A stretch of DNA of 64,000 bases from Sesamum alatum (Eukaryota; Streptophyta; Magnoliopsida; Lamiales; Pedaliaceae), in contig JACGWO010000002.1 of NCBI GenBank assembly GCA_034509735.1, positions 25,591,636 to 25,655,635 on the forward strand, written 5' to 3'. Below are positions 1 to 11,425 of this stretch, piece by piece (within the stretch, counting starts at the first letter, position 1; every line of letters starts with the position of its first letter). Position numbers and translations under genes: made by a program. Below the pieces are notes generated by a model. It made no database searches. It was not told the origin of the DNA and saw only the letters and a list, made by a program, of their open reading frames with translations.

Positions 1-325
1 TTCTGTCTAGAACTCTTTCCGTATTCCTCAACCATTCTTCTGCTTCTGCAGGATCAGTTGTACCAGCAAATACCTTCGCACCCTGCCTTCTAACTATCTC
101 ATAGTTTTTATCAATGACTATATCTTGTGGTTGGGGTTGTGGTTGTGGTTGTGGAGTTATCCGCTGCATAAACTCTAGGAATTGTTGCATAAAAGGATTT
201 ATTTCTGGTTGAGGGACGTTTCTAGTTTGGGCTTCTAACCCCTGATGTCCAGATGCATGATCATGACCCTGTACAGACTCTAATGACTCAGTTGGGCCAG
301 CAGCGTTTTCACCTGACGCTTCCAT
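1..325 (-). CDS. Ty3/Gypsy gag, N-terminal part (runs off the window)
   Basis: The minus strand is open from an ATG at 325 to the window edge, about 108 codons. The protein begins MEASGENAAGP, then has a Gln/Pro run (QPQPQPQPQ) and ends with a segment containing GTTDPAEAEEWLRNTERVLD. That last motif is the characteristic start of the retrotransposon gag domain in plant Gypsy elements. Gag forms the nucleoprotein core that packages element RNA. The primer-binding site and LTR lie directly upstream in the same orientation (420-431 and 437 onward), as expected for a 5' end. The remaining gag-pol would lie to the left of the window, so integrity cannot be judged. The start is the first ATG after the leader and no stop interrupts the visible part. 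Confidence 0.85.
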   Translation of the reverse strand, partial: MEASGENAAGPTESLESVQGHDHASGHQGLEAQTRNVPQPEINPFMQQFLEFMQRITPQPQPQPQPQDIVIDKNYEIVRRQGAKVFAGTTDPAEAEEWLRNTERVLDR

Positions 326-419
326 CCTATATGAAATGCATATGTATAATTAGACTCATAATATATATGTTAAGTATAATACCACATATTATCAAATAAC
401 CCCAGAGAATCTAATCCCT

Positions 420-431
420 GCTCTGATACCA
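420..431 (-). other. Primer-binding site (initiator Met tRNA)
   Basis: On the minus strand these bases read TGGTATCAGAGC, the standard plant retrotransposon primer site complementary to the 3' end of initiator methionine tRNA. It lies between the LTR edge near 437 and the gag start at 325, fixing the element's orientation. Confidence 0.9.
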
Positions 432-436
432 CCAAA

Positions 437-1849
437 TGTAGCACCCACTAACGGTACTACGACTATATCTTTCCTAAATGTCACACTTAATGTAAACCCT
501 GATTATATATGTAATTATGCACATAATCTATTCCCTACTGAGTATAATTACACGTAGCCTCATCATTACAACAAGCATATCTATATCTCATCCACAAAAT
601 CACAGATATATATATATATATATATATCTAGTACGTCAAAATGGAACTGTTATAATTGTTCACATGTTATTCTCGCTTTTAATCCAAAATGTGAATTCTA
701 TTTCTATTTATGATAAGGAGAAAACTGCATACTGGCCCGACCTGACTGAAATGCAAACCGTGGACCTAGTTGTCGTGAATAAGCACAGCAAAATCTACAC
801 CTAAAAAATGTTAGCAGAGGGATGAGCCTGCAACTCAATAAGTCACAATCGGCACCAACTATATACGCACCTCAAATGTAGTTTCAACAAGACAAAATAA
901 GCAACGTATATAATATATAATCAATTTGATCAAGCACATTTCATTTCATTACTCCATGTAATCATCTCATGATTAGACAATCAATCAAACTCGCATTAAC
1001 CTAGTTGGCTTGCCAGAAGGTGATATAGTGTTTTTCTCCACCAACTCAACCTCACCATTTATTATACACATATACATGAATCCCCTTGACATGCCACACA
1101 GGCTCATCAATCTCATTTCGCATCATAGCTCTTTTCACATCGCATCATAGCTCTTTTCTATCATTTTGCCACATAGACTTTTCAATAACATCAAGGGGTA
1201 TTCATATCATAATTACATTCGATTTCCATCACTCCCTCGATTCCACATATCACCGTTCTTGTAAGCCAACTAGCTACATAAAACCACATAGCAACATTTT
1301 TCAAGTACAAGCACATATCACTGATATCAACAACCAATGGCATATCTTTCTCATTTCACTTTCACAACATAATCATTTCAAAGTAATCATAAACCACTCG
1401 TACAGTTCAAAATAGATTAGTCAAGTACGAATCATAGGCTCACATAAAAGTAATATCACCAAGAAATGAAGCATATATAAATAATACTAATTATTTACGT
1501 ACACAACATTAATAGGAAAAAGGAACATATATAAGCAGCACCAATTATTTACTTACCTCGATCTTATACAGATTTAGTTAGCTGATATGAAGTCGTACGA
1601 TCATCTACTTTATCCCCGTGTCCTATCATAAGGTATAATGCGAATAATTAATATCTAGAATGTCAATTTCTAAATAAAATATTAAATATTATTTATATAT
1701 ATATATATATATATATTTCACCAATCTCTCAATATTTCATTAAACCCTTCATCCTATTATAACTACCATTCATAATAACAATTCTTGGATTATAGTTATC
1801 TCAAAATATACTTATCTTTACTAAATATAACATTTTCAAATATATTCTA
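437..1849 (-). repeat. Gypsy 5' LTR, first part (interrupted)
   Basis: The LTR edge is placed at 437 because the minus strand ends GGGTGCTACA there, just before the primer site. The stretch is AT-rich and non-coding, with a TA dinucleotide run near 605-628 and another near 1690-1714. MULE1 interrupts it at 1850 and flanking sequence resumes at 6334. The outer LTR end was not located; it may have been removed at the junction with the composite at 6598. Confidence 0.65.
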
Positions 1850-1965
1850 GGGTTAATTACACCTACACCCCCTCTGAGAATATGAAATTACACTTTCCCC
1901 AAGAATGTTTTTAAAATTACACTTACATCCCCTCTAAGAATTTGCCGTTTACATGTTACCCCTAC
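1850..1965 (+). repeat. MULE1 left terminal inverted repeat
   Basis: Near-identical, inverted, to 6209-6324 over roughly the first 100 bases. It holds the alternating blocks of C-rich and TAATTACA-type sequence common to this terminal family. Confidence 0.85.
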
Positions 1966-2650
1966 CATTAGCAATTTGGACGGAAAATGCTGATGTCAGC
2001 AAAAAAAATATGTGAACTTCCAATTTTACCCTTCATTCAGTTATTTTATATAATTTATTGACAAACATACCCATTGTAATATTTTTATACTTATAAGGGG
2101 GTAAATGCAAATATACCCAAAAGGGTGTGAATGTAATATGTATAAAATCAAAAGGGTGTAAATTTAACATAATGTTATTCTCGAATTAGTCGCCTTAAAT
2201 TTACCAATACTAGCAATTTTTTCATGTTATACGTAACTGTTAAAGTGTTATAAAGTTATATTTTGTACCAATAACATGTTATGTTATTTTAGTTTACTTT
2301 GTACTTCCATTATTAGTATTAGAAGATAACCAAAATAATTTAACAAGCAACAAAACTCCTCCAAATGAAAGAGAAAAATTTGTTTTTAATTGCATGTTTA
2401 GACAAAAATAGTGACAAATTCACCACAATATGCAACCTGATTCATACGAAAATAGTGACAAATTCACCACAATAAACAAAAGATATCAACCTAATATAGT
2501 TCAAAAACTTAACCAAGTAATCCAAAGATAGTCAATACTACCAAAAAACAATATTATCCCATTGACAGAAAACAAAATGAGGGCATCAAGAAAGCAATAA
2601 TGGTGGAAGGTAGCATTTTCACAAGTAAATCCAACCAAACAAATATCTCT

Positions 2651-5357
2651 TCACACACCATCTTGTGAAGGTTGAGGTGTTTCTCCTCTATCTTGGCTCT
2701 CCGAGATAATTGTATTTGTACTTGTTGTTCGTCTTTTGTTTCCTTGACGCATTGTAGCCAAAGGAGTGTCATCACAAAAATTTGCAACTCTAGATCTAGT
2801 TGTTGATGATTCAACTGTAGGATCCTGCAACAAAAAGAAAAGGAAGCAATTTTAGCAACATCTTAACATACGATTGAAGGGCTACATAATTTAGTTAAAA
2901 ATAATTTCTTACGTCGCATGTTCTCTTGTTGTGCCCTTTCCGACCGCATACTCCACATTTCACTTTGGTCGCCCTCTTTGATGGAATCACTTTAGCAGCT
3001 TCTCCAAGTTCCCTTCTTCTATGCTTTATCGGCCTACCTGGAAGTCTCTTAAGAGGTGGAGGGAGTATAGTAGCAGGCTCTGTATGCACTTGAGGCCAGA
3101 AAATTGGGTCCGGGATCCCATGGATTTTGTGAGAATATGCTAGCATGTATCTTTCCTTGTAATAACTTATGTCTATGTAACTCTCAATATTTTCTCTTTT
3201 GTGAGCTATTGCCAAGGCTGCATGCTTGCATGGAATTTCGGATATATCCCAGACTCTACAGTCACAACTTCAGTCCTTCAATTTCACAATATAGTGGACA
3301 CCTTCATCATTAACTTGAAACTCATCATTACCACCTATAAGCAATTGACACTTGACAGAATCTTGTTTTACTTGATTAAGCTTACGAACAACCTTGTCAC
3401 ATACTAAACCTGTCCACTCCTTTGCTTTTTGGAACCTTGTCTCTACTCTGCTCATAAGCTTGGCCCTTAAACCATCTAGTAGTAATGTAAGGATCGGTTT
3501 ACCTCTCAAGTCACCAATCCAATGATTAAATGATTCAGAAATATTATTTGTGACATGATCGTTCTTCAGCAACATATTAAATGCATGCCTGGCCCAAAAA
3601 CTTACCTCAATTTGTATCAACCAATCAAATGCAGTAGGCTTTATCTCTCTCAACTTGTTCATTGCTTGATTAAATCCTGTTGCATTATAAGACCTAGCTG
3701 CAGCCCAAAACAACTTCTTCACCAAAGCTCCTGGAAAAGTCTGTCTTAAATTGGCATATATATGTCTGCAACATTTTCTGTTGATGGCCGAAGGCACTAA
3801 TTCATTGATGGTTTCAATCAAGCCCTACATCAGAAATTGTATAATCTATGTTACTTTATCACAGATACACCCATGTTACAAACAAACCATTACATATACT
3901 AAACAAAGTATTATGTGAACACAAGTCAATATATATATCAAGTTAAGAGAAAGAAGAGCATCGAAGTGTACCTTTTGTCTATCTGTCATAAAAGTCCAAG
4001 GCTTATTCGGATCAAACCCCCCAAGCATTGACTCAAGGCACTAAAAAAAGAAACTCCAGCTTTCTTTATTTTCAGTCTCAACAACAGCAAATGCAACGGG
4101 GTACAATCCTAAGTTTCCATCAAGAGCCACTGCAGCCAACAACACACCACCAAAAGGGCCTTTCAAGTGACAACCATCAAAGCCTAAAAATGGTTGACAA
4201 CCTTCCAAGAAGCCATTTTTCAAACCATTCAATCCCATAAAAACCCTTTTGAATGTGGGCTCAATTGGAATGATTTCACCTTCGGAGTGATATTGAAATT
4301 TTATGACACTTCCAGGGTTAGTTCTCTCGACCATGACAGCATAAGTTGGCAATCTAGCAAAGGACTCAACATAGCTCCCTTCAATCTGGACCATGGCCTT
4401 CTTTTTGGCCCTATACAATTGCATGTATTGTGGTGCCACTCCATATTTTGCGAGCTCATGCTTCATAACTTTAGGCTTCATTTCAGGATTTTGTCTTAGT
4501 ATTGGTACCAACTTCTCTGCTATCCAAACAGAATTAGCATCCTTAACTTTGTCCACCCTGACACAGTTATGATTAGAAGTATACGTCTTAATCTGAAAAG
4601 TAGTATCATCAGGCATCAATGAAGCATGAATTTTCCACGGACAACCATTTGCTGCACAACGTGCAGTAACTCGTTTCGCCTCATTTTTCTCTTTAATAAT
4701 CTGACATCCCTCCTTGATCACATATTCTTTTAACGCCTTTCTAAATGCTTGAACATTAGGAAATATCATTCCTTTAGTTAGATTAATGGTTTCTGAATCA
4801 TCTTCAGCTATTTCAAAAGCATCCACATCAAACCAACCATCTATCTTATCATTCTCATCATCAAAAGATAAAGAATCAACATCACAACTACTGTCAGGTT
4901 CATACCCCAATAGATTGTCATCACTTGCATCCCCAATCATGGTATCGTTCTCACTATCATCATTGTTTTGGTTCCCACCAATATCATTCCCACATCCCTC
5001 ACTGTTTTTCTCATTACTACTCTCATTATTTTGATAACCACAAACACCAACAGAAGCATCACCACACTTACTTCCACATATCAAACGAACATATAAATTA
5101 ATTTCTTTCTTTGATGCAGCAAACATCATAGCCACGTCACCATCATCCCATAAACTTAACTTAGCAATTGCACCTTCAACCTCTGCCTCATACTTAATAA
5201 ACACTAAACTTTCATTAATATGAGGTATATGTGATAATGCTACCTGGGTTACTTCATTCTTCAAGTCTTGAAACGTAGAATTGTGTGCATCCCAACTTTT
5301 TATGATGCAAGTCTCTTCTTCGTGATGAACAATAATATCGAACTTTTTGCCTGCCAT
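2651..5357 (-). pseudogene. MuDR-type transposase of MULE1, complete domains but two nonsense codons
   Basis: Three exons on the minus strand: 5357-3972, 3824-2913 and 2824-2651, with GT/AG introns, about 824 codons in all. Domains in order: a PB1-like N-terminus (MAGKKFDIIVHHEEE), an acidic linker, the MuDR DNA-binding zinc region (ARCAANGCPWKIHA), the DDE catalytic core starting at LGFDGCHLKGPFGG, a SWIM-type zinc finger near 3270-3200 (CDCRVWDISEIPCKH), and a CCHC knuckle at the end of exon 2 (CGVCGRKGHNKRTC). It would cut and join element ends in the nucleus. Two in-frame stops interrupt it: TAG at about 4041-4043 just after the SWSFFF segment, and TGA at about 3270-3272 just before the SWIM cysteines. 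Everything else stays in frame, so inactivation looks recent. Sequencing error or recoding cannot be excluded. Confidence 0.88.
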
Positions 5358-6208
5358 ATCTATTAGAAAATAAAGAAAATAGCAGACTTTATATAACTAG
5401 CCGTATCCACATAACAACAGATTTAAAGATCCAAAAACCCACCATATAAATTACTAAAAACTCACATAAAAACATATAAATCCACTCCAGACAGAATTTT
5501 CAAAACAAAATGAATTTTTAGAAATAAAAAGAGATATGGCTAAAGAACATTAAAATTTCTAGGCAACAAAGCGACTAAACAGACATTAAAACTCATGATT
5601 CCACATATATACTTCAACCCTAATATATATAAAATTAAGATTAGTTCTCCATTCTTACGAATTCTGTCGGTAAAGGCTTCCATAATCAATGGATGGATAT
5701 TTACATACTCCAAATCCAACATGCAAGAAACAGTGAGCAAGACCAAAAATGAACTCATGTATCACAACAATTTTATAAATTTAATTAACGGTAAAAGCAA
5801 AAACCCAAAAGGATTACGTAGAATAAACAAAAAACCTTCAAAATATTGCCAAGATATAGAGGATCAAGTAGATTTTGGAAATTTACCTTTTGTTAATCCA
5901 AATCTGAGAGGTGGGCTAAATTTTTTCTCCCTCCTCGATGCGAAGTGTTCTCTTTTACTCAATCCATGTCGATTGAACTATGATTTTACTGTAAGGCACC
6001 AAAGAAATATATGAAAGAATGTTATGTGGGTTTCAACTCCAAGAGAAAGAAGGAAGGTGAGAAGACGATGAGTTAGGCGGGAGAATGGAGAAAAGAAGAT
6101 ATTTTTTCTATTTATTGGTTGAGGGGTATAATGGTCCTTTTCAAAAGTCACAAATTCAGTCTTTTCTTTGTTATTTTAATTTGAGGGTAAAATGGACATT
6201 TTTACTCT

Positions 6209-6324
6209 TCCGTTTGGGTTAACAAATGACAGATTTTTGGAGGGGGTGTAAGTGTAATTTTAAAACATTCTTGGGGGAAAGTGTAATTTCATATTCTCAG
6301 AGGGAGTGTAGGTGTAATTAACCC
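6209..6324 (-). repeat. MULE1 right terminal inverted repeat
   Basis: Inverted match of 1850-1965. It lies upstream of the transposase start and so is the likely promoter end of the element. Confidence 0.85.
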
Positions 6325-6333
6325 TATATTCTA

Positions 6334-6597
6334 TAATATTTCTCAAATTAACTTTTCAACCCGATTAAACTAAGCCAATCAATTGTAGAAATTATTAAAT
6401 CTAAGTAAATTAAGCAGTTTAAGCCATTAATTATAACACCCCTAATTCAATTGAGACATTTAACCAGGCACTAATTATAAATACTCAAATTCATAAAATT
6501 CTCCGTTTAAACACTAAATCAAATAGTATAAACTACATTTAATAAATGCACTTATTAAATAATATCATTATATTAATTAAAACTAATTAAAATAAAT
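6334..6597 (-). repeat. Gypsy LTR remainder beyond MULE1
   Basis: AT-rich, non-coding sequence that continues the host LTR after the MULE1 target duplication. It ends where the duplicated composite starts at 6598. I saw no clear LTR terminus in it. Confidence 0.4.
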
Positions 6598-6908
6598 CGG
6601 GCGCAAATTTAGCTTAGTTTCAAGATGTAGAATCTCTCGTGTATTTATTATTCTCACTTATTATTTGACTTTTAATCTTTAAAAATGTAAATTACATAAC
6701 TTTCTATACTTTAAATATATATATATATATATATATATTCTAATTAAGAAAGTTTTGAAGTTTAAAATAAGGTACAAAATGTTAAACAATCTTTGTGCAT
6801 CATGGGTGCAAAAATTTAAACAATCTATATATATTGTTGAAGGCTGAAACAATATATGTATAAGGGTGATTTTGTTCAAAAATTTAGTCATATAAGTAGA
6901 TGTTTTAA

Positions 6909-7540
6909 TGAAATAGAAAATAGTAAAGTTGTGCCGTGGGAAAAAATCACCACCCTGAAAGTAAACTTATGATACTACCGTGGTGCAATCGTTACAATTG
7001 TTTACTATCCAAAATTAACACAACACTCTGTAACACCTGCACCCCTAATAGACAATATGCCACGAGTTGGAACAACATGCTATTATAAATCTAAAGCAAG
7101 AAGTACAGAAGAGAGGAGTTGGGGAGCTTGAGCTTTGATATTGTATCTCTGAAATGAAAATATGAGGCCTATTTATTGAAGGGAAAGGCCTCGATTGTTG
7201 AGAGATTTTGTAAGTGCAGGATCATATCAGAGGAGAAAAAAAAGGGGCTATATAAGGCGGATTTTTCTCAACAATAGAAGATACTCGGTCAGCGTATTTA
7301 AAAATCAAAAGAGTTAAGATAAGTGTAGGATTTTTAAAATATTTTCTCTAATGAAAAGAATGTTAACTACCCAGCCCCATCGTAGTCGGGCGCGCACGTG
7401 TGGCTTTTCGTCTAAAACCCACCTACCAACATTTCTCAATTCAAATGTACAAGAATGGTTTACTATAAGCAAGTTCAGAGTCCCTTTTGAAAGCAATGTG
7501 GGACAACAAAAGTTGGATTTTCTAGTTGTTATTTCATACA
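6909..7540 (-). repeat. Copia 3' LTR, minus orientation
   Basis: On the minus strand it starts TGTATGAAATAACAAC after a purine-rich GTGGGGA tract. It contains the CCCACATTG block shared with the LTR at 10401-11011 and a TATA-like element near 7177 (mutated here; TATAAATAG in the second copy). The outer edge near 6909 is approximate, set where similarity to the partner LTR stops. Confidence 0.7.
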
Positions 7541-8059
7541 ATCCCCACGAATAACTAACTAGTTAGAAAATACAAATTTTCTAAGTGGAAGAACATATAC
7601 TTAAGCATTAATCTCTTTTGATTGGATTAATGTGTAGTGAGGTGAGGTAACAACTCAACTAATGAAAGTGAAACAAATCTTGAACTTGTGAAAGTTCAAG
7701 TTGAGACCCCCACAATACGTATTATTTTCATAGAATCTATTGTCTCGCGATATAAACTTCAAGCTCTTTTAATGACTCCGCGTTAGTAACTTGGATTATG
7801 ATGGCCCTAGAAAGAATTCATTTTCTTTCATAGAAGGCGGCCAACCTTAACACTCATCTTAGATAGCTTCATTAAGTCCATATTACTATAAACCACTCAA
7901 CAACTAGCTATGAAACATATTTCGTCAAGATCATCCATCAACTCCTTGTTAGAACCACCCAAAATATAGAGCTACGAATTCTCATATGGTTATCACCTTA
8001 TTTCTATTAGTCCAGGGTTTGAGCCCCATTCCCTTTAGAGTCTCAAGGATAAGTCTCTT

Positions 8060-8940
8060 GGTTAGTCCATTTGGAAGAGGATTTGCCAAGTTCCTCTCGG
8101 CTGATCCAGGGAAATTATGCCATTATTCAAAAGCTTATTCGCTAGATTGTGTATGATGCAAAATAAGTCTCCTTTTGCCATTTGGTGCATAATTCTTGGC
8201 AATTTCAATGGCAGTTTGAGAATCACAGTGTAAGGAAACTGTACAGATGACCCCCAACAAGGCACATCTCCCACCAAGTTTCTCAACACTCTTGACCTGC
8301 TAATTCAAGAGCTATAAATTCAGATTCCATAGTAGAGCGAGCAATACAAGTGTTCTATAGATTTTGAAAAAATGGCTCCCTCACCCAAAGTAAAAACATA
8401 GCCACTAGTTGAAATCACATTTTCATTATCCTGTACCTTGTTTGCATCACAAAACCCATCTAATACTGTAGGGAATTTATGAAAGTGCAAACACAAATCC
8501 ATTGCACCTTCTAGGTATCTTAACAAGCGACAAAGTGTATTCCAATGTTTATTAAGGATTATAAGTATAGCGACTCAGTCTACTCACAACATAGACTATG
8601 TCAGGTCTAGTATAGTTCATGAGAAATATAACACTCCTTATGATTTTTGCATAATCAGCTCGTAATATACTATCACCATTATTCTTTTTAAGACATATGC
8701 TAGGATCATAAGGTATTTTAACAGGTAGTTCATCATAACAGTTAAATCTTTTAAAAAATTTCTCTATATAATGTTATTCACAAGGAAAATTCACTTTTGG
8801 TTTTCTAATTTCAACGCTTGTGATTACACCAGCTTTTCCTAGGTCTTTCATTTCAAACTATAAAGATAGAAATCTCTTGGTTTCATTAATTACCTCCAAT
8901 CTAACAACTAGCTCAATATCTATTACTCTCCATTAGGTAT
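8060..8940 (-). pseudogene. Copia reverse transcriptase C-terminus and RNase H, decayed
   Basis: Minus-strand fragments follow Copia polyprotein order. First comes an FEMKDLGKAGVI segment (end of reverse transcriptase) near 8870-8820, then YTRPDIVYVVSRLSRY near 8620-8570, then the RNase H region at 8526-8320 (GFCDANKVQDNENVISTSGY) and 8289-8062. Several frame breaks and stops separate these pieces, so no functional product is expected. In a live element this region copies and degrades element RNA during reverse transcription. Its position just upstream of a minus-strand LTR confirms it is the 3' end of one element. Integrase and most of the reverse transcriptase are missing. Confidence 0.82.
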
Positions 8941-10006
8941 CCATCCATTTTTTGTTATAAATTGACCAAAATACCTTTGTGGACATGAATTATAATTTTA
9001 CTTATTCTTTAAAATTTTATTAATGTTTTTGGGGCTAATGGATAATATTTTTTATAGTTTTTCAAAATTTTCTATCCACCTCGTCCAACTTTCTTTACAA
9101 TTTTTCAATTTTTCGTTATAAAAAAAAGGAAACAAATACAACAAAGGCAAAATTGATAATTTGAAACATCCACCCAAGGATTACATAATTTCATCAAACA
9201 TTAAGGGGTATTTATAATTTTTTAAATAATGAGAAGGTATTCGTAACTATGTCAAATTTTTAAGAGAATTCATTATAATTTACCCTTATTTATAGTGAAG
9301 CAAAAACCTTAACAGGTATTTACTTCCTAGCCTACTACTTCTTGATTCATTTGTGATAGTATTTGTACAGTCATTGAATCATGCCTTATAGTCCATATTT
9401 TGGGGTGCAAAAACAAACTGAGTAGAGCCGAAATTTCGGTAAATCAAAAAATTAATCACCAAAATACTATACCAAATATGAATCTAATTCATCTATTCGA
9501 TTTTGATAATTACCGTATCTCTTTTTTCATATTTTAGTTTCGTATTTGATAAACCAAAATTTTCATTAAAATATAAAAGGTAATTAAAATTAAATATGAA
9601 AAATAATAATTACACTTCTTTTTTTTTTCAAATTTTAATAAGCAAAAATAACAAAAATAGTATTATTAATTAACATATGAAAAATATGTATAAAAAAATA
9701 AATAAAAATAATATTTTGATATTTGGTATAGTTTAGTAACCGACACTAAAAACTAAAATCGAATCGAATATCAAATTTTCAAGAAAATAAAAATCAAATA
9801 CCAAACCAATTTTTTTTTTATTTTGAGGTCGGTCAATTTTCTAAACTATGGTCTCTAGTTCTAATTTTTTTCGTATGTTCTACGTATAGAGAACTTACAA
9901 CATCTTCCTATATATCCAAACGTCAAAACTTAAAAAGGGTTTTGAACGTTCTAAAAAAGAAGGGTTGAATACAACTTTCTCCTTCGACTATATCAAATAT
10001 TTAATT
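8941..10006. repeat. AT-rich non-coding repeats inside the composite
   Basis: No reading frame is supported. Around 9420-9850 the sequence contains inverted stretches built on AAATTTCGGTAAATC and AACCGACACTAAAAAC motifs, resembling a long-hairpin non-autonomous element. Present in both composite copies, so it predates their duplication. Confidence 0.45.
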
Positions 10007-10363
10007 TGGTAAATTACATTTTGACATCTGAACTATGCCCATTTTTCACTTTTTCATCTAATTTTTTTTAGGTTAACTTATCATCTCAACTTTATAAAAT
10101 TTGCACTTTGCCATACATGACCATTTTCTTGTTGATTTTTCTTTGAAAGAGCAGCAGATGCAGTGCACATGTGAAAGCCATCACATCACATTGCACATGT
10201 ACACTGCATGTTATGTTTTTCTAATAGAAAAATCGATCGAAAATAATCATATAGAGAAAAGTGCAAATTTCACAAAGTTGTGATGGTATGTTGACACCAA
10301 AAAAAGTTTAGATGACAAAGTGTAAAAACGAGCAAGGTTCAGATGGAAAAATGTAATTAACCC
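10007..10363. mobile_element. Short inverted-repeat element (MITE-like), about 357 bp
   Basis: Left end GGTAAATTACATTTTGACAT and right end GTAATTAACCC are imperfect inverted counterparts with arms of roughly 100 bp. Both arms include ATCTGAAC and TTTGCACTTT blocks. No exact target duplication was found. The same element sits in the second composite copy near 52438-52796. Confidence 0.65.
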
Positions 10364-10400
10364 TATTTTATTATCCTCTTAAACTAACAAGTGTAACATT

Positions 10401-11011
10401 TGTAGGGAATGACAACTAGTAAAACCATTTTTTGTTGTCCCACATTGCTTTCAAAAGAGACTCTCAACTTGTTTATGGTAAACATCCTTGTACATTAGGA
10501 TTAAGAAGTGTAGGTAGGTAGATTTTGAAGAAAGGTCACACGCGTGCGTCCACCCATCTCATCTCGGTTTGGGTTGGGGCGCGCGGTTATAAATTTTTTT
10601 TGGAGAAAATACTTTAAAAATCCTACACTTATCCAAACTCTTTTGATTTTTAACCAGTTGTCCAAGTATCTCAATTTGTTGAGAAAATCTCGCCCTACAT
10701 AACTTTTTTTTTTTGTTCTGTCTTCTGATATGATCCTGCACTTATTCCCTTCTATAAATAAGCCTCATATTTTCATTTAAGAGATAGAATTTCAAAGCTC
10801 AAGCTCTTCCTTACCTATCCTTTTTGTACATCCTGCTTTTGAGTTATAATAGCCTGTTCTTCCAACTCTCTGCCATGAGTTTACGTGTTAAAGAGTGTTG
10901 TGTTAACCTTATGGAGCAAACAGTTGTAACAATTGAACCACGGTCGTAACGAAATTTTTCTTTCAAGACAGGAATTTTTTTCCACGACACAACGTTTTCT
11001 ATTTTCTTACA
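10401..11011 (+). repeat. Copia 5' LTR, plus orientation
   Basis: Begins TGTAGGGAATGACAACTAG and ends near CTATTTTCTTACA. It has a TATAAATA box at about 10756 followed by the transcribed leader. It is an inverted match of the LTR at 6909-7540. A degenerate primer-site-like ATTTGGAAGC follows the end. Confidence 0.72.
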
Positions 11012-11039
11012 ATTTGGAAGCAAAAATAGAACAAAAAAC

Positions 11040-11425
11040 ATGCTACTGTGAATTAGTAGATTCGAATGGCAATTTCTATCTCTAAAGCACTGCCTGATCT
11101 TTTGAAATTGGAACCGCTTACAAACGCGGGTCGCATAAGCTCCTTATCTTTTTCGAACAACCTGACGTTGGGTATGTGTCATTCACAAATCCACCTAAAC
11201 CTGCAATTTTCAAAGAGACCTATGTTGTGGCCATAACTCCAGTCACAACTACTCAGACCAAAAATCCTAAAGAGGAAGCCAAGATAAAATATAACAAGGA
11301 CAACAAAACGATCAGAACTCACGTACTTAATCATATGACCGACCTCTATTTGATTTATACGTCAATAAAAAGAGTGCAAAAGAAATTTGGGATACATTGG
11401 AGACAAGGTACAGAGGCAATGACTT
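11040..11425 (+). pseudogene. Copia gag, N-terminal fragment
   Basis: Downstream of the plus-strand LTR, pieces in different frames match the start of Copia gag (UBN2 family). An early LLKLEPLT-type segment is followed by residues around LNHMTDLYLIYTSIKRVQKKF. The end resembles the conserved gag stretch around IWDTLETRY. Frames shift at least twice, and the sequence stops at the tandem array beginning near 11430. No capsid function is expected. The same fragment, slightly longer, occurs at 53530-53925. Confidence 0.7.

Larger units (their letters stand above)
1850..6324 (-). mobile_element. MULE1, MuDR-like DNA transposon, 4475 bp
   Basis: The element begins GGGTTAATTACACCTACA at 1850 and ends with the inverted counterpart at 6324. 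It is flanked by a perfect 9-bp duplication, TATATTCTA, at 1841-1849 and 6325-6333, the size typical of Mutator elements. Its terminal inverted repeats are about 115 bp. It carries one transposase gene on the minus strand. The 700-bp stretch at 1966-2650 is non-coding and contains two direct copies of a 26-bp sequence (AAAATAGTGACAAATTCACC core) near 2405 and 2450. The stretch 5358-6200 is untranslated upstream sequence. Confidence 0.93.
6598..11422. repeat. Head-to-head Copia composite, copy 1
   Basis: This 4825-bp block closely matches 49098-53886 along its length. It contains a minus-strand Copia 3' end (RNase H, polypurine-like tract, LTR) and, facing away from it, a plus-strand Copia 5' end (LTR, gag start). 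Between 8941 and 10400 lie AT-rich non-coding repeats and a short inverted-repeat element. The stretch 7541-8059 is the 3' tail of the minus-strand Copia, without an open frame. Confidence 0.8.

Noticed and set aside
4194..4499. 101-codon plus-strand open frame
   Set aside because: Antisense shadow of the MULE1 transposase exon.
5595..6014. 139-codon plus-strand open frame inside MULE1
   Set aside because: Low-complexity, basic composition, no domain, lies in the untranslated leader of the opposite-strand transposase.
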